Assembly (NCBI GenBank): GCA_946480695.1
Contig: CAMLKG010000009.1
Coordinates: 1 to 64,000, forward strand
Direction of reading: 5' to 3'
Origin: an uncultured Cellvibrio sp.
GTDB taxonomy: Bacteria; Pseudomonadota; Gammaproteobacteria; Pseudomonadales; Cellvibrionaceae
DNA length: 64,000 nucleotides
The translations under genes were made by a program, and so were the position numbers. Positions 9,188-19,576 of the stretch are shown one piece after another (the stretch's first letter is position 1; the number at the start of each line of letters is the position of its first letter). Under the pieces are notes generated by a model. It was not told the origin of the DNA. It searched no databases and saw nothing but the letters and a program-made list of their open reading frames with translations.

Positions 9188-9559
9188 TCATTAAATTCCA
9201 GGTAGCCAAGCCATTAACAAGCCATTAATAGGGAGGGGAGGGAGGCACATTTTACGCCACGCGAACCCGCTGGCAAGCCTGTGCCTCGCTATAAGTAAAT
9301 TAAATTGGGATAGGGAAAAGACCAGCTACAAACATGGGTGAATTAACTGTCATTTAATAAATTTGGAAATTTTTTTGAAAAATTTGTAAAAATAAAATGC
9401 GAAAAATTTCAAATATACATTTTTCGATGGGCTTACCCTAACCAATCGAAACGTTAAAACCCAATGCACCGATCTTCCCAATTGCTTTAACGCAATCAGC
9501 CCCATTACAGGGCTGGTATTTAAATAGCAGCCATAGCTGTTAAAAATTGTTCCCTGGCC
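9188..9559. other. AT-rich intergenic region
   Basis: About 370 bases between yigZ (promoter side) and the 3' end of the PLC-like gene. The middle (9340-9430) is strongly A/T with runs of A and T. A hairpin with arms CAGCCC (9497-9502) and GGGCTG (9510-9515) lies just after the PLC stop on the minus strand; it lacks the U run of a canonical terminator. No gene seen. Confidence 0.3.
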
Positions 9560-11053
9560 TTAGCCACAGTTTGCAGTGCCAGGTTTTGGTCCAAGGCTGG
9601 CGGCGGCGGCCGGGTTACTGGTGAAGTCGCCAGAGGATTGGGTACCAATCGCTACGCCATTCGCGGGGGCAGCCGCGCCACCGAACAACCATTTGACAGG
9701 ACCTGCCCCGTGGGAACTGGCAACCCAACCTTGCAGTGCCAGGTTGATATCAACCGACGCGCTTCCAACCGCCAGCCAGTTTGCACCGTCAATGGAGTAG
9801 GAAGCGGTAGCCGACTTGCCATCATTGCCCACATCCAACCGAATCCAGATAGGCGTGTTTTCCCCAACCAGGGGTTTGCCATTTCCCCCCAGGGGAATTT
9901 GGGCATCAATAGCCTGGGTTTTCTGGCCGTTGCCGCGGCGGTATTGCATGCGCAACCCATTGCTACCGGTGCGCAGTATGGCGATGTAGGCTGCATTGTC
10001 GGCGCTGGATGCCCGGACCATGATGCCGGCTTTGATCCAGCCGTTAACATGGGAGGTCGGGTTACCGACATAAGCAACCTGGGATCCGCCCGCCGGCGGT
10101 TTGTTATCGTAGCGAAAGTAGCAGCTATCGTTCTTATCCCAAATGTCTCCCGAGGTGACCGTTATGGCGGAGAGTGCCCCCGGCTCGATCAGTTGGCTGG
10201 TTGTTGGCGAATCTATCGCCGTAAAGGGATACCCGGTTTCCGGCGAGTCGGTGCGAGCCCATTCATCGGCAAACGCGTTGATTTTGTCGGTGGTCAGGTG
10301 GTTAACCCTGGCATTCCAGGCGCTGCACCAGCTTTTCTGGTCATTCAGGCCGTAGGCGCGGCTGATGAATCCCGCCGTGGAAATTGCGCTGCCGAGGTTA
10401 GTGTGGTTCGAATCCAGGTTGAAGAATACGGCGTAATCGAATTGGGTAATCTGGCTCCCGGAGGTTATTTCCGGGGCAACAAAAGCCAGGCGTTGATTCG
10501 CTGTTTTGCCGTTGTCCACATATTGGTTCAGGTGGGACGTGGGTGAGGACAGGTTGCCGGTGGTACACGCAATGATGAACTTGCCGCGTAACCGGTCGAG
10601 TGGTGGCCAGCCCGAGGCGGCCACGGCCGCTTGCAAATTGGCAGCTTCGCCGATCAAATCCGGAGGCCCCCAAATGGCGGCGCGCCCGAGCCTGGCTGCC
10701 AGCAGTTGGTCGAGGGCGTCCGGGGTGTGGTTACCGTTAGTGGTAAAGCTGTCCTTGAGGTCCAGCCAGACGGTGATGACCTCATGGTCAGGCACCGCCA
10801 GATGGAATGAGTGCAATACATCCAGGGCGTCGGAGAGCCGATTGACACTGCTGCCCTGGTCAACGACCGACATATGGTAGACATACCAATCACTGTCCAG
10901 CGGCGGCCAATAGGCGCCGTTGTTGCTGTTATGGATATCAATCTCCAGGGAGCGAATTCGCCAATAGAGTGCCTGGTCGGGATAACCTTCTGTACGTTGG
11001 TAACTGTTGTGCGAACCTTTCTGGCGCACCTGGTTGTAGCAAAGGGAAGTCAT
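9560..11053 (-). CDS. PLC-like phosphodiesterase with C-terminal beta-sandwich domain
   Basis: 497 residues. The N-terminal third looks like the phosphatidylinositol-specific phospholipase C fold: KGSHNSYQ near residue 14 carries the first expected catalytic histidine, RSLEIDIHNSN the metal/substrate strand, VYHMSVVDQGSS a second histidine, and HEVITVWLDLKDSF another core strand. The C-terminal part (about residue 300 on) is a glycine- and aromatic-rich sandwich (WIKAGIMVRASS, WIRLDVGNDGKSATASYS) like the DUF1349 or concanavalin-type domains that follow hydrolases. No signal peptide is visible. It is the last gene of the operon with the RHS giant, 17 bases downstream, so it may be delivered with, or act as effector for, that protein. 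The lipase activity is inferred. Confidence 0.7.
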   Translation of the reverse strand: MTSLCYNQVRQKGSHNSYQRTEGYPDQALYWRIRSLEIDIHNSNNGAYWPPLDSDWYVYHMSVVDQGSSVNRLSDALDVLHSFHLAVPDHEVITVWLDLKDSFTTNGNHTPDALDQLLAARLGRAAIWGPPDLIGEAANLQAAVAASGWPPLDRLRGKFIIACTTGNLSSPTSHLNQYVDNGKTANQRLAFVAPEITSGSQITQFDYAVFFNLDSNHTNLGSAISTAGFISRAYGLNDQKSWCSAWNARVNHLTTDKINAFADEWARTDSPETGYPFTAIDSPTTSQLIEPGALSAITVTSGDIWDKNDSCYFRYDNKPPAGGSQVAYVGNPTSHVNGWIKAGIMVRASSADNAAYIAILRTGSNGLRMQYRRGNGQKTQAIDAQIPLGGNGKPLVGENTPIWIRLDVGNDGKSATASYSIDGANWLAVGSASVDINLALQGWVASSHGAGPVKWLFGGAAAPANGVAIGTQSSGDFTSNPAAAASLGPKPGTANCG

Positions 11054-11070
11054 AGGCTGGGTTCCTTCGT

Positions 11071-14000
11071 CTAGGTTTTAAAGTTGGTGGCGGCGCCCCA
11101 CACAAGGTAACCGGCGGGCAGGAAAAACCCCGCCACTATATAACCGGCGATGGCGACGTCGCTGCTGGCTGCGGATTTGGCAAGTTGCGGGAGGGTTGCG
11201 ATCTTCTGTACCGTCTGGTCAGAAATGAGCCCTTTACTGGCCGCCTTGGCGGCAATCGATTCACGGCTGGCCCAGGCTGACTTGCCCAACGAACCCATCG
11301 CTCCGGTTGCCGCTCCCATGGCAGCACCCTGGAGGGTGCTCTTGAGTAACCCTTGGTACCAGGGTTGGTGCTGCGCCACATTGGTCAGCACCGTTTTCAG
11401 GTCGGAGCTAATCACACTCGACAGGGCACCGGTGGTGGCCCCGGCTGCTGCGCGCGCCAGCACCCCCGATGCTCCCGTCAACCCATCCGTTAAGGTGGAC
11501 GATAACGGATTGAGTGCGCCGCCCAGGGCACCGCTGACGAAGCCGGAGGCAGCGCCTATACCCATCGCCTCAAAAAAGCCCTTGGCGGTGAAATCGCGGC
11601 CGTGCTGGATGTCATAGCTCAAACCACTGGTTCCCGCGCCGTTGAGCGTAGAGCCGAGGACATTGACACCAAAGGTGCTCCAGGAGAACGAGGAGGAGGC
11701 GGAGGTGGTTTCCGCCGCCGTAACGCCGGTGGCTACTTCCGCTGAAGCACTGGCGCCCGCCGCAGCAGTGCCTTCGGCACCCGCCGCACCTGCGGCGGCA
11801 CCGGCATCGGCGGCCGCTTCGGCACCAATTGCGCCGGCGGCAGCCCCGGTTTCGGCCGCCGCTGTCGCGCCTTCCGCAGCTCCGGCAGCGCCCAGGAGGG
11901 CCGCATCCGCCGAAGCGGCGGCGGCATCGGAAGCGCCACCGGTAAACAGGGTTAAGCCCAACCCGATGGCGGTGATGGCCACCAGGGCTATCCCGATGCC
12001 GACCTGGGCCCATACCGAAATTTCACCGGTGGGGTCAACAATGATCAGCGGGCTGTTGTTGGCAAAGACATAGGGGCTTGCAAACTGCCGACGCGGGTCC
12101 GGGGCCAGGAAGCGGACCAGGTTCGGATCATACATACGGGTGCGGAAGTCATAGAGGCCGACATCGGCATCCCAAACCTGGCCCTGGAAGGCGTAGGGAA
12201 CAGGATCCTGCCCATGCACCGGGTTAAGCGTGCCAAAGGGTAAGTATGTACGGGCGCTGATAAGCTCGGCACCAGCGACCACTCCCCATACGGATTGGGT
12301 GGTATCGGTAAGTAAGTAGTAACTTCGATCCGCTATCCAGGCGATTAACCCGGTGGGGCCATGCACCGTGATTCCCCAGCTGCCATCGACCAGGCTCGCC
12401 ACCGCCACCTGGCCGGCACCGGTAAAGTCAATTCGAATTGACCCCCCGGATTGCTGCTTGACCACCCGTTGCTGGCTGCCGCCGTAGGCCAGGCGCATAC
12501 CGGTATTAGCCGTGGTAATTGCGGTGGTCATTCCGGTGACATCGTCGTAGTTAAGCTGCCGCCCCAATCCACTGGTCATTTGGCCCCGGGCACTGTAGGT
12601 AAGGCTGCTGGCGCTGCCGCCGTTGACCTGCACGCGCGTTAACTGGTTATTGCCGGATTGGTAGCCGAACTCGGTCTGTTCGCCGGCATGGGTCATGCTC
12701 CACAGGTTGCCATCGGGGTCATAAAGGGTGTATTGGCTATCGGAGGCCCCCGCCGCGCTGCTCAACCGCCGTTGGCCGTCGTAGCCAAAGGTGTCGTTAT
12801 AGTCCAGGCTAAAGCCGGTGAAGGCGAAGCGGATTGCACGGCTCGACATGGCACCATCGGCGTCGTAACCCAGGGTAAAGTCCAGGGCCTGGTTACTGCC
12901 ATCGGTCGAGCGGGTGCCAAGCGAGGCAATCCAGCCCGGGGAGTTGTAACGGGTGGTCCGTGTCCAATCCCCGGTGGTTTGGGTAACGGGCTGGTTATCC
13001 GCCGAATAGCCAAAGCTGGCAATCTCGGCCCCGCCTGCGCTGGTGCCAATGGCTGTCACATTGCCCTGGTCGTCATAGCGGTAGTACAACTGGCTGATCG
13101 GTGCCCCCGCCGGCAGCGAGACTTGGGTAACGTCACCGAGCTGGTTGTAGGTATAACCCAGGGTGCCGCTGGCCGTTACCGCCCCCGAGATCTCCTGGCT
13201 GACGGCGACAATATTGCCGGCCGTATCATAGGTGAAGCGCTCGACCACTGTGATGCCTTCGGCCGAGGGCAGTAATGCCGGTGCGTTGTTAAGGGTAGTG
13301 CTGGTCCACTTCATGCCGATCAGGTTGGGGTCATCGCCGGGGCCGTCGTAGGTCGTTATCACCGAGGCTTGCGCGCCATCAACGCCGGCTACTGGCCAGT
13401 CCGGGTCGTCGGCCCTGGCTTCCAGCAGGTCGGGGTCCCAGGTGCCCTGGACTTTCCCTTCTTCCAACATGCGTCCAATCGAGTCGTAACGATAATAGAT
13501 GTACCACTGCTCATTCGTTCCCATAGCGGGCTGGACAAAGCGCAGGTTACCGACTGAGTCGAGGATAAAGTGTGTGTGACCGGTATCCGGATCGCCCAGG
13601 GCGGTGGTTTCCTGGAGGGCGTTTGCCAGGGTTTGGCGTACAAAATTGCTGTTGCCGGCTTGCGGGCCGAGGGTCAGCGCGTTAGGTAGCTGTTGTTCCA
13701 GGGTTGCAATGGGCCCGGTATCGGGAGCGGAATAGGTGCGTACACCGGAACCCTGGTTAACGAGTGAGCCCCCCGCATCGAAAAACGTGGTCGCAACCTG
13801 CTGCCCCAGCTTATCGTTAAGCTGGGTCGAAATGGTTTTGACGGCACTGGTAATGCTGGTTTGGCTATATTCACCGCCGGGAAGGCTCGGGGCGCTACCG
13901 GTGTTCGCCGTGTAGGTAAATTGGGTGGTATTGCGGTCCCCGGCGGGTACCAGGAGATTGATCGCATAGTCCTTGCCGGGCAGGCTGGTTTCCAGTTTTA

Positions 14001-17000
14001 CCGAACGGGGGGAGGCTTCATAGCGCGCGCCCCAGTAGGGGTAGCCCTGGTCGTTGGGACGGGTAACGCCATTCGCATCCACCTGGCCGGCATAATAGTC
14101 AGCCACATCGCCGCTCATTACCCAATCCGTAGCCATCGCGGAGAGGAATGCGGCCACATCCACAAAATGGCTTCGGTATTGCAACGTGGGCAGGTTTGCG
14201 CCACCGCCGAAAGAACCGGGTGCGCTTTTGCTGGTCGCCACCTGGCGATTTACCGCATCGAACACCAGTTCACAGAGCAAGCTAGTGTTTCCATGCAGTT
14301 GATGGATCTGGCGCTGGCGTCCGCCGGCGTCATTGTAGGAAAGGCCCAGCCGGATACCGGTAACCCCCGTAAGGTTCCGCAGTTGGACGGGGGCTCCCGC
14401 CGCGCTAATCGACACCCGGTTGCTGCTGGGGCGAACCCGTTCGCTAAACAATAATTGGCCGTCTCCCAGGAACAGTACTACGCCATCACCCACCACCAAC
14501 AGCCACTTGGTGGCTATGGCCGGGGGCCGCGCGAGGGCGCTCCAGGGGTTGGCCGCCTGGGATGCCACCCAGCCATTTCCGTTCCAGCCCAGGCTAATGT
14601 CGCCCACATTCACATCCAGCACGCTTGTATTGGAGGCCTGGGCTTCAAAGTAGACCGCATAGGTATCGGTCGGTGACTGTGTCCAGGTCAGTGTATCGGC
14701 TGTTTGCCCGTCGTGAACCAGGGCGCCCTCATGAACCCGCCAGGACTGGGGATTGGATGGTTGCCAGCGGGTTGCCCACAACCCGCCATCGCGGAAGCTT
14801 TCAAGGATGCCGCCATTAGTGGGGTGGAGGGTGAGTTCCGCATTGGGTGAGGTTCCTTCGAACACGTCATCGGGAGAACCCTGCCGGGACAGGAAGCTGA
14901 TTGCTATTTCCCGTACCAGGCCTGCCGTACCCACCGACACCGAGGCGCGGTAGCTGCGATCATAATAGGTGCGGCTGGTGCGTCCGCTGGCGTCCATGGC
15001 GGATAAGATTTGCTGGGAATCTGGATCAAAGGTGCGGATGGTAGCCCCGCTAACCAGGGGGGTTACCAGCATCGAATCAATATGGATATCGCTCGCCGTC
15101 GTATTGGTTGCATCCAGGACCAGGGTCAAGGGCCCGGCGGGCGCATCGGTAAGTGGAATAGGCAGGGTGACATAATTCCAATCCGCCTCTGTAGGGGCCC
15201 AGGCCAGGGTGAAGCTTTGCCCCTCGTTCCCCTGGATGCGCGCGTTCAAACCGCTGCCATCCGCCACAAACCCCTGCGGGGTGCGGTACCGACAGCCCAG
15301 TACATAGGTTTGGCGGTTACCGGGTAACACGCTTACCCTGATTGAGGCCGCTTGTCCGCCCGGTAGGACGGCCGAGCGAACCCCTGTGTAGGCATCATCG
15401 TCGTCATAGGTGACGCCCGATAAACTCCACCCCTCGGTACATTCATACGGCTGGAAGCCCTGGTATGCGCAGCCTTCCGGGGCCGCATTGGCGATGCGGG
15501 CAACCGCCAGTTCGTCGCGGGTGTCATAAAGGGTGGCGCTGGGGTTGCCAAGGGCATCGAGATTGCCGGTTTCCTGGCCGTATCCCGTGCGCGAGGTGGT
15601 GCGGGCGCTGAGTTGCCATCCCGCGGGCATGTTGCCGGGAACATAACTGGAAAATGGAAAATCAGGGTTGTTGGAGGCAACCAGGCCAAACCCGGCCTCC
15701 GGTGCCGGGACCAAGACCCCTTCACCGAGGTTGGATGGCCAGGCGCTATAGGTAGTGGCATTGGCGGCAACCGGAAGGGCTTGCCCTTGAGCAGAATGGA
15801 AGCTGGATACCTGGACGCTGTCCGCCAGGGCATGGATCGCCACCAGCGCCTGGTAAGCCGCAAACTCAACGCCATAACGCGTCACGCTCTGGAATGTTTC
15901 TTCGGTGCCGTTCCCGGAATAGTTGGTGCGCGCCTGTGTCACCGGCTGCCCGGTGTAGGGTAGGGTAAGCCCCGGGCTGATATAGGAGGTGCGGGTGTTA
16001 GTGGTAACCCCGTCACTCATTTCAGTCTGTTCACTCGCCGTGACCCAGCCACCGCGCAGGTACACAGGCGGTGCCGCCGGGTCGGTGGGGCTGCTGGCCA
16101 GGCTTTCAATAACTGTCCAGGTAGTAGCGCTGGATGCGACCTGTTTTCCATCTGCTGTGTAGGTTTCGGTGCTGATTAACAGCCCATCGAGCATATCGTA
16201 GTAATTGTCACCGGTCTGGTCCTTAACGCCGTTCAGGTAACGGCTAACCACGTATCCATTTGTAGCGCTTGAGGGGGTGCGGGTGCCGGGATAAACCCCA
16301 TTCTGGTAGTACTTGATGATGTTGCCGCTGGCATCGGCACTTGCCGAACTCGCGTCGGGCAGGAACGCGGTGGGAATAGGGTCGCCAAAGCCATCATCCA
16401 TTTCCACCGCCACAACCGCATAGTGCTCGATGGGGCCATTGAGGGCGAAGCCGGCGTAGCGGTGCAAATTCAGGCGTTGGGCCTGGTCAATGGTGGAATA
16501 TTGGGAAGGAAATGACACAAAGAGGCTGGGCCCCCGGGCAGAAGTACCGGCACCGCCCACTCCCCCGGCCCCTGGTTCCGCCAATTTTTCCCCGGTAAAG
16601 GACACGGGGGAACCACTCACATTGCCGTTTTGCAGTATCAGCGCCTGGGCGGACTGGCTGCCGTCGTTGTCCACGGTGTATGCCAGGAACAGGGGCGCTT
16701 GGTCCACCAGCGATTCCGAATCGTAGGTATCGCCTGGATTCACCCCGGCGGCGAGGTTGGCAAGGTTGGCAACGGCCTGATCCGAGACCACATTGCCCCA
16801 GTCAGTCGCAGTTCCCCGATAGTATAAGTAAGGCCCGATAACCGCCCAGTCGTCTCCGCTGGCCGAAGGCCAGTTGTCCGTCGGACTTGTTTGGTTGGGC
16901 AGTGGCTGGGCCAGCGCATCAGGCCCAACCCAGGGATTGGCCCGGGTCGGATCAAACGACATCACTTGTGCTTCAGCCGCCCCGGTGCCTGTCGTCGGGA

Positions 17001-19506
17001 CCAGGACGCGGATTGCATAGCTGGCGCCATAGGCAAAACGCACCGAGGTGTTAGCCGGCGGGTTACCCCCCAAATTCAGCGAAGTATCCTCGCTCCAGGA
17101 GGAACCGTTACGTCGCAACAGGTTCCCGTTGGTGCCAATGAGCGCATCCTGGACCAGGGTAGGTATCCAGCCAAGCCGGGGATTGCCGCTGCCAAACCAA
17201 TCCGTGTAGGGGCCATGACTGCTCAATGCAAGGGTGTAACCGGCATCCCATTCGGCAATCCATTGTTGATAGGTGTTCTGTTGCGCATTGGATGAGGTCA
17301 GGTTGGTTATCACCAATAACCCCGCACCTGGGGAAAGGGCCACCGCATCCAGGGCATCCGTTACCAGGCCGTTAATCTGCACAGCGGTACCCACCTGCCA
17401 CTGGAGCAAGCCATCAAGGCTGGCCAGTTGCAATTGGCCGCGCATATCAAGCACCGCGTAATACTCGGGACCTGCTGTCAGCCAGGAGAAATGCGCCACC
17501 GGGTTGGTTTCACGCGTCCAGGTGCGGGTTGTCCATCGCCAGGTAATAACGTCATAGCTTCCGGTGAGGGTTGAACTATCCATTTGGCTGACCACAAAGA
17601 AGGTGTTGCCACCGACGAATTGGGGCGCGCTGTTGGTATTGGGGTAGGTCAGGGTCGGTTGGTTGGGTGCCGTGGTATGGCCATCAATTGTGGCTGCTTG
17701 CCATTGGCCGGGGCGGGCGGTATCGCGCTCAAACACATAGGCTGCCAATTCACCGGATGCCCGGTTGAAGCGCAACGTTAAAAAATCGGCGGCGGCCTGC
17801 ACATTCAGGCTGGCCAACGAAAGCCCGGCGGAGTCAATCAGGGCCGAATTCGGTTCCGGTTGCCAGCATAACCAGGAGCCGGTCCAGGTATAAACTTGGA
17901 GCGACAACTGCAGGCTGTTCTGGTTGTAAAAACACACAACCGCGTAATCATTACCAAAAAATACCCGTGGGGTGGCCCCATCCGCGATGGCCTCGGGGCG
18001 ATCGGCAACAGCCGTGCGTTCTGCCATCACCAGTTGCTGGTCGTTGCTGTAGGTGTAGCGCGCAATGCCCCCCTGGGGATAGGTGACTGAAAGCAGCGCT
18101 CCCGGCTGGCCACCCGGTGTATCCATGGCGAGATCATAGTTAAACAGCAAACCGGGCAATGCGACCCCGTCCTGGTTGTACTGCACAATGCTGGTCAGGA
18201 AGCGCTTATAGGTATCTCCGCACAGGCTTCCCGGATATTGGGTGACGTTGGCGACGGGGCTACCGGGCAGGGGTTCATACAAAAAACCGATACTGAACAT
18301 CCGCGCCCCGGAGGGATCATTGACATCAATACCGGCCAGGTAGCGGGTTTCATAGCGATCCTGGTAGGGGCCCGGGTTATTGCCGGGAACAGGACTATGG
18401 GGATCATGGTATTCGCGCGGGGATTCCGGCTCTGCGGCCCATAATTTATCGCCGTAATCGAAAGTGATCACCCGCCCGAAACTGTCGATCACCTGGTCGA
18501 GGTAGACCGCCTTGGTATAGGGTTTGCCCCCGGCGCCGACCTGTTGCTCAACCACCGGGATAATCCCCGCTGCATCGCGGGTACCCGCGTTATAGGTAAA
18601 GCGAACCTGGCTGCCGAAACGGTCACCCAATTCAGTGAGGTACCAGGCGCGGGCCACCTGGACTTGCTGGTCGGTTTCCTGGCTGGCACCGGTCCAGGCC
18701 GCCTTGTTGCCGCCATCGGTCCACCATACGGACCAGGCAATGCTATTGCCTTGTGAAGTGGCAAAACCCTTATCGGTATCGGTGCCGCGCCCACCAAAAC
18801 TGCGCCTGACCGCCTGGTCACTCACAACAAGCCAGCGTTCATATTGCGGGTAGTAAATAATTTTCCAAAACTGGTAGTTCTGTAATTGGTAGAGTTCCCC
18901 GCCGTCATAGGCGAGCAGGGGCCCGGAATGGTTATCCAGGCGGAACTGTTGCTGTAGCTCCGGGTCATCAATGACCCAGGGACCATTGCCGGAGACCTGC
19001 GCGCTAGCTGACAAGGCAAGGCCATTGGCTAAAAAGGCAGCGCGCACCCCGGCGGGCACCGTCGTATTATTTTGCAGGCTGTTAGCCAACTGGCTATCCA
19101 GCGCGAAAAGTGATGGGACAATCGGCTGCTGGTAAAGGTTGTTGGGGGTGCCGTTGTCAAACAGGGTGTATTGCCGGCTGGCCGGGGCGGGTGAACCGGT
19201 ATCACTTGCCTCGATCCAGGTTAGCGGCAGTGTCCAGCCCAGGCCCAATACCCCTGTCGGGGCATCCGCGTTCCAGGTGGTCGCGGCGCGAAAGATATTA
19301 CTTTGGTATTGCACGACCAGGGACACATCAAGGGCGTTGGACTGGGAGCGCCCGGGCAGGGTAAACAGGGGTTGCGTCAGGTTCACATCGCCGCGAAACA
19401 GGTTAACTGAACTGGCAAGGTTACCCTGTGAGCTGCCATCCATTTGGAAGGTCCTTACGGCTGGCGTTTGGGTAGAGTCGGAGCTGGTGGGCGATGGGCT
19501 GGTCAT
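11071..19506 (-). CDS. giant SpvB/RHS-repeat protein (2811 residues), Tc-toxin-like
   Basis: The first part resembles the SpvB/TcaC N-terminus (FRGDVNLTQPLFTLPGR, GVLGLGWTLPLTWIE) with FG-GAP-like segments after it. YD/RHS repeats follow from about residue 1700 (YRYDSIGRMLEEG, FTYDTAGNIVAVS, YRYDDQGNVTAIG). The RHS-associated core is YDFRTRMYDPNLVRFLAPDP ending near VDPTGE. The last roughly 360 residues are hydrophobic and very rich in Ala and Gly (many AAxAGA units) and show no nuclease or protease motif I know. There is no signal peptide; RBS GGAG precedes ATG 19506. RHS proteins form hollow shells that enclose a C-terminal toxin; here the toxin assignment is open. It is the middle gene of the minus-strand operon 20440-9560. 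The coding DNA is visibly more GC-rich than the flanks. Confidence 0.88.
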   Translation of the reverse strand: MTSPSPTSSDSTQTPAVRTFQMDGSSQGNLASSVNLFRGDVNLTQPLFTLPGRSQSNALDVSLVVQYQSNIFRAATTWNADAPTGVLGLGWTLPLTWIEASDTGSPAPASRQYTLFDNGTPNNLYQQPIVPSLFALDSQLANSLQNNTTVPAGVRAAFLANGLALSASAQVSGNGPWVIDDPELQQQFRLDNHSGPLLAYDGGELYQLQNYQFWKIIYYPQYERWLVVSDQAVRRSFGGRGTDTDKGFATSQGNSIAWSVWWTDGGNKAAWTGASQETDQQVQVARAWYLTELGDRFGSQVRFTYNAGTRDAAGIIPVVEQQVGAGGKPYTKAVYLDQVIDSFGRVITFDYGDKLWAAEPESPREYHDPHSPVPGNNPGPYQDRYETRYLAGIDVNDPSGARMFSIGFLYEPLPGSPVANVTQYPGSLCGDTYKRFLTSIVQYNQDGVALPGLLFNYDLAMDTPGGQPGALLSVTYPQGGIARYTYSNDQQLVMAERTAVADRPEAIADGATPRVFFGNDYAVVCFYNQNSLQLSLQVYTWTGSWLCWQPEPNSALIDSAGLSLASLNVQAAADFLTLRFNRASGELAAYVFERDTARPGQWQAATIDGHTTAPNQPTLTYPNTNSAPQFVGGNTFFVVSQMDSSTLTGSYDVITWRWTTRTWTRETNPVAHFSWLTAGPEYYAVLDMRGQLQLASLDGLLQWQVGTAVQINGLVTDALDAVALSPGAGLLVITNLTSSNAQQNTYQQWIAEWDAGYTLALSSHGPYTDWFGSGNPRLGWIPTLVQDALIGTNGNLLRRNGSSWSEDTSLNLGGNPPANTSVRFAYGASYAIRVLVPTTGTGAAEAQVMSFDPTRANPWVGPDALAQPLPNQTSPTDNWPSASGDDWAVIGPYLYYRGTATDWGNVVSDQAVANLANLAAGVNPGDTYDSESLVDQAPLFLAYTVDNDGSQSAQALILQNGNVSGSPVSFTGEKLAEPGAGGVGGAGTSARGPSLFVSFPSQYSTIDQAQRLNLHRYAGFALNGPIEHYAVVAVEMDDGFGDPIPTAFLPDASSASADASGNIIKYYQNGVYPGTRTPSSATNGYVVSRYLNGVKDQTGDNYYDMLDGLLISTETYTADGKQVASSATTWTVIESLASSPTDPAAPPVYLRGGWVTASEQTEMSDGVTTNTRTSYISPGLTLPYTGQPVTQARTNYSGNGTEETFQSVTRYGVEFAAYQALVAIHALADSVQVSSFHSAQGQALPVAANATTYSAWPSNLGEGVLVPAPEAGFGLVASNNPDFPFSSYVPGNMPAGWQLSARTTSRTGYGQETGNLDALGNPSATLYDTRDELAVARIANAAPEGCAYQGFQPYECTEGWSLSGVTYDDDDAYTGVRSAVLPGGQAASIRVSVLPGNRQTYVLGCRYRTPQGFVADGSGLNARIQGNEGQSFTLAWAPTEADWNYVTLPIPLTDAPAGPLTLVLDATNTTASDIHIDSMLVTPLVSGATIRTFDPDSQQILSAMDASGRTSRTYYDRSYRASVSVGTAGLVREIAISFLSRQGSPDDVFEGTSPNAELTLHPTNGGILESFRDGGLWATRWQPSNPQSWRVHEGALVHDGQTADTLTWTQSPTDTYAVYFEAQASNTSVLDVNVGDISLGWNGNGWVASQAANPWSALARPPAIATKWLLVVGDGVVLFLGDGQLLFSERVRPSSNRVSISAAGAPVQLRNLTGVTGIRLGLSYNDAGGRQRQIHQLHGNTSLLCELVFDAVNRQVATSKSAPGSFGGGANLPTLQYRSHFVDVAAFLSAMATDWVMSGDVADYYAGQVDANGVTRPNDQGYPYWGARYEASPRSVKLETSLPGKDYAINLLVPAGDRNTTQFTYTANTGSAPSLPGGEYSQTSITSAVKTISTQLNDKLGQQVATTFFDAGGSLVNQGSGVRTYSAPDTGPIATLEQQLPNALTLGPQAGNSNFVRQTLANALQETTALGDPDTGHTHFILDSVGNLRFVQPAMGTNEQWYIYYRYDSIGRMLEEGKVQGTWDPDLLEARADDPDWPVAGVDGAQASVITTYDGPGDDPNLIGMKWTSTTLNNAPALLPSAEGITVVERFTYDTAGNIVAVSQEISGAVTASGTLGYTYNQLGDVTQVSLPAGAPISQLYYRYDDQGNVTAIGTSAGGAEIASFGYSADNQPVTQTTGDWTRTTRYNSPGWIASLGTRSTDGSNQALDFTLGYDADGAMSSRAIRFAFTGFSLDYNDTFGYDGQRRLSSAAGASDSQYTLYDPDGNLWSMTHAGEQTEFGYQSGNNQLTRVQVNGGSASSLTYSARGQMTSGLGRQLNYDDVTGMTTAITTANTGMRLAYGGSQQRVVKQQSGGSIRIDFTGAGQVAVASLVDGSWGITVHGPTGLIAWIADRSYYLLTDTTQSVWGVVAGAELISARTYLPFGTLNPVHGQDPVPYAFQGQVWDADVGLYDFRTRMYDPNLVRFLAPDPRRQFASPYVFANNSPLIIVDPTGEISVWAQVGIGIALVAITAIGLGLTLFTGGASDAAAASADAALLGAAGAAEGATAAAETGAAAGAIGAEAAADAGAAAGAAGAEGTAAAGASASAEVATGVTAAETTSASSSFSWSTFGVNVLGSTLNGAGTSGLSYDIQHGRDFTAKGFFEAMGIGAASGFVSGALGGALNPLSSTLTDGLTGASGVLARAAAGATTGALSSVISSDLKTVLTNVAQHQPWYQGLLKSTLQGAAMGAATGAMGSLGKSAWASRESIAAKAASKGLISDQTVQKIATLPQLAKSAASSDVAIAGYIVAGFFLPAGYLVWGAATNFKT

Positions 19507-19576
19507 GGGAACTCCAGGATAAAATCAATAGGGCTTCGTCCCGGGCCTTTGCACTGGCCCGGGCGATTGGGTAGGG

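Noticed and set aside
9497..9515. Hairpin after the PLC-like gene as a rho-independent terminator
   Set aside because: Stem is only six base pairs and there is no T run on the minus strand.
9638..10546. 302-codon plus-strand frame and other long frames opposite the GC-rich RHS operon
   Set aside because: Shadows of high-GC genes; composition lacks protein character and the minus-strand genes have clear domains and ribosome sites.
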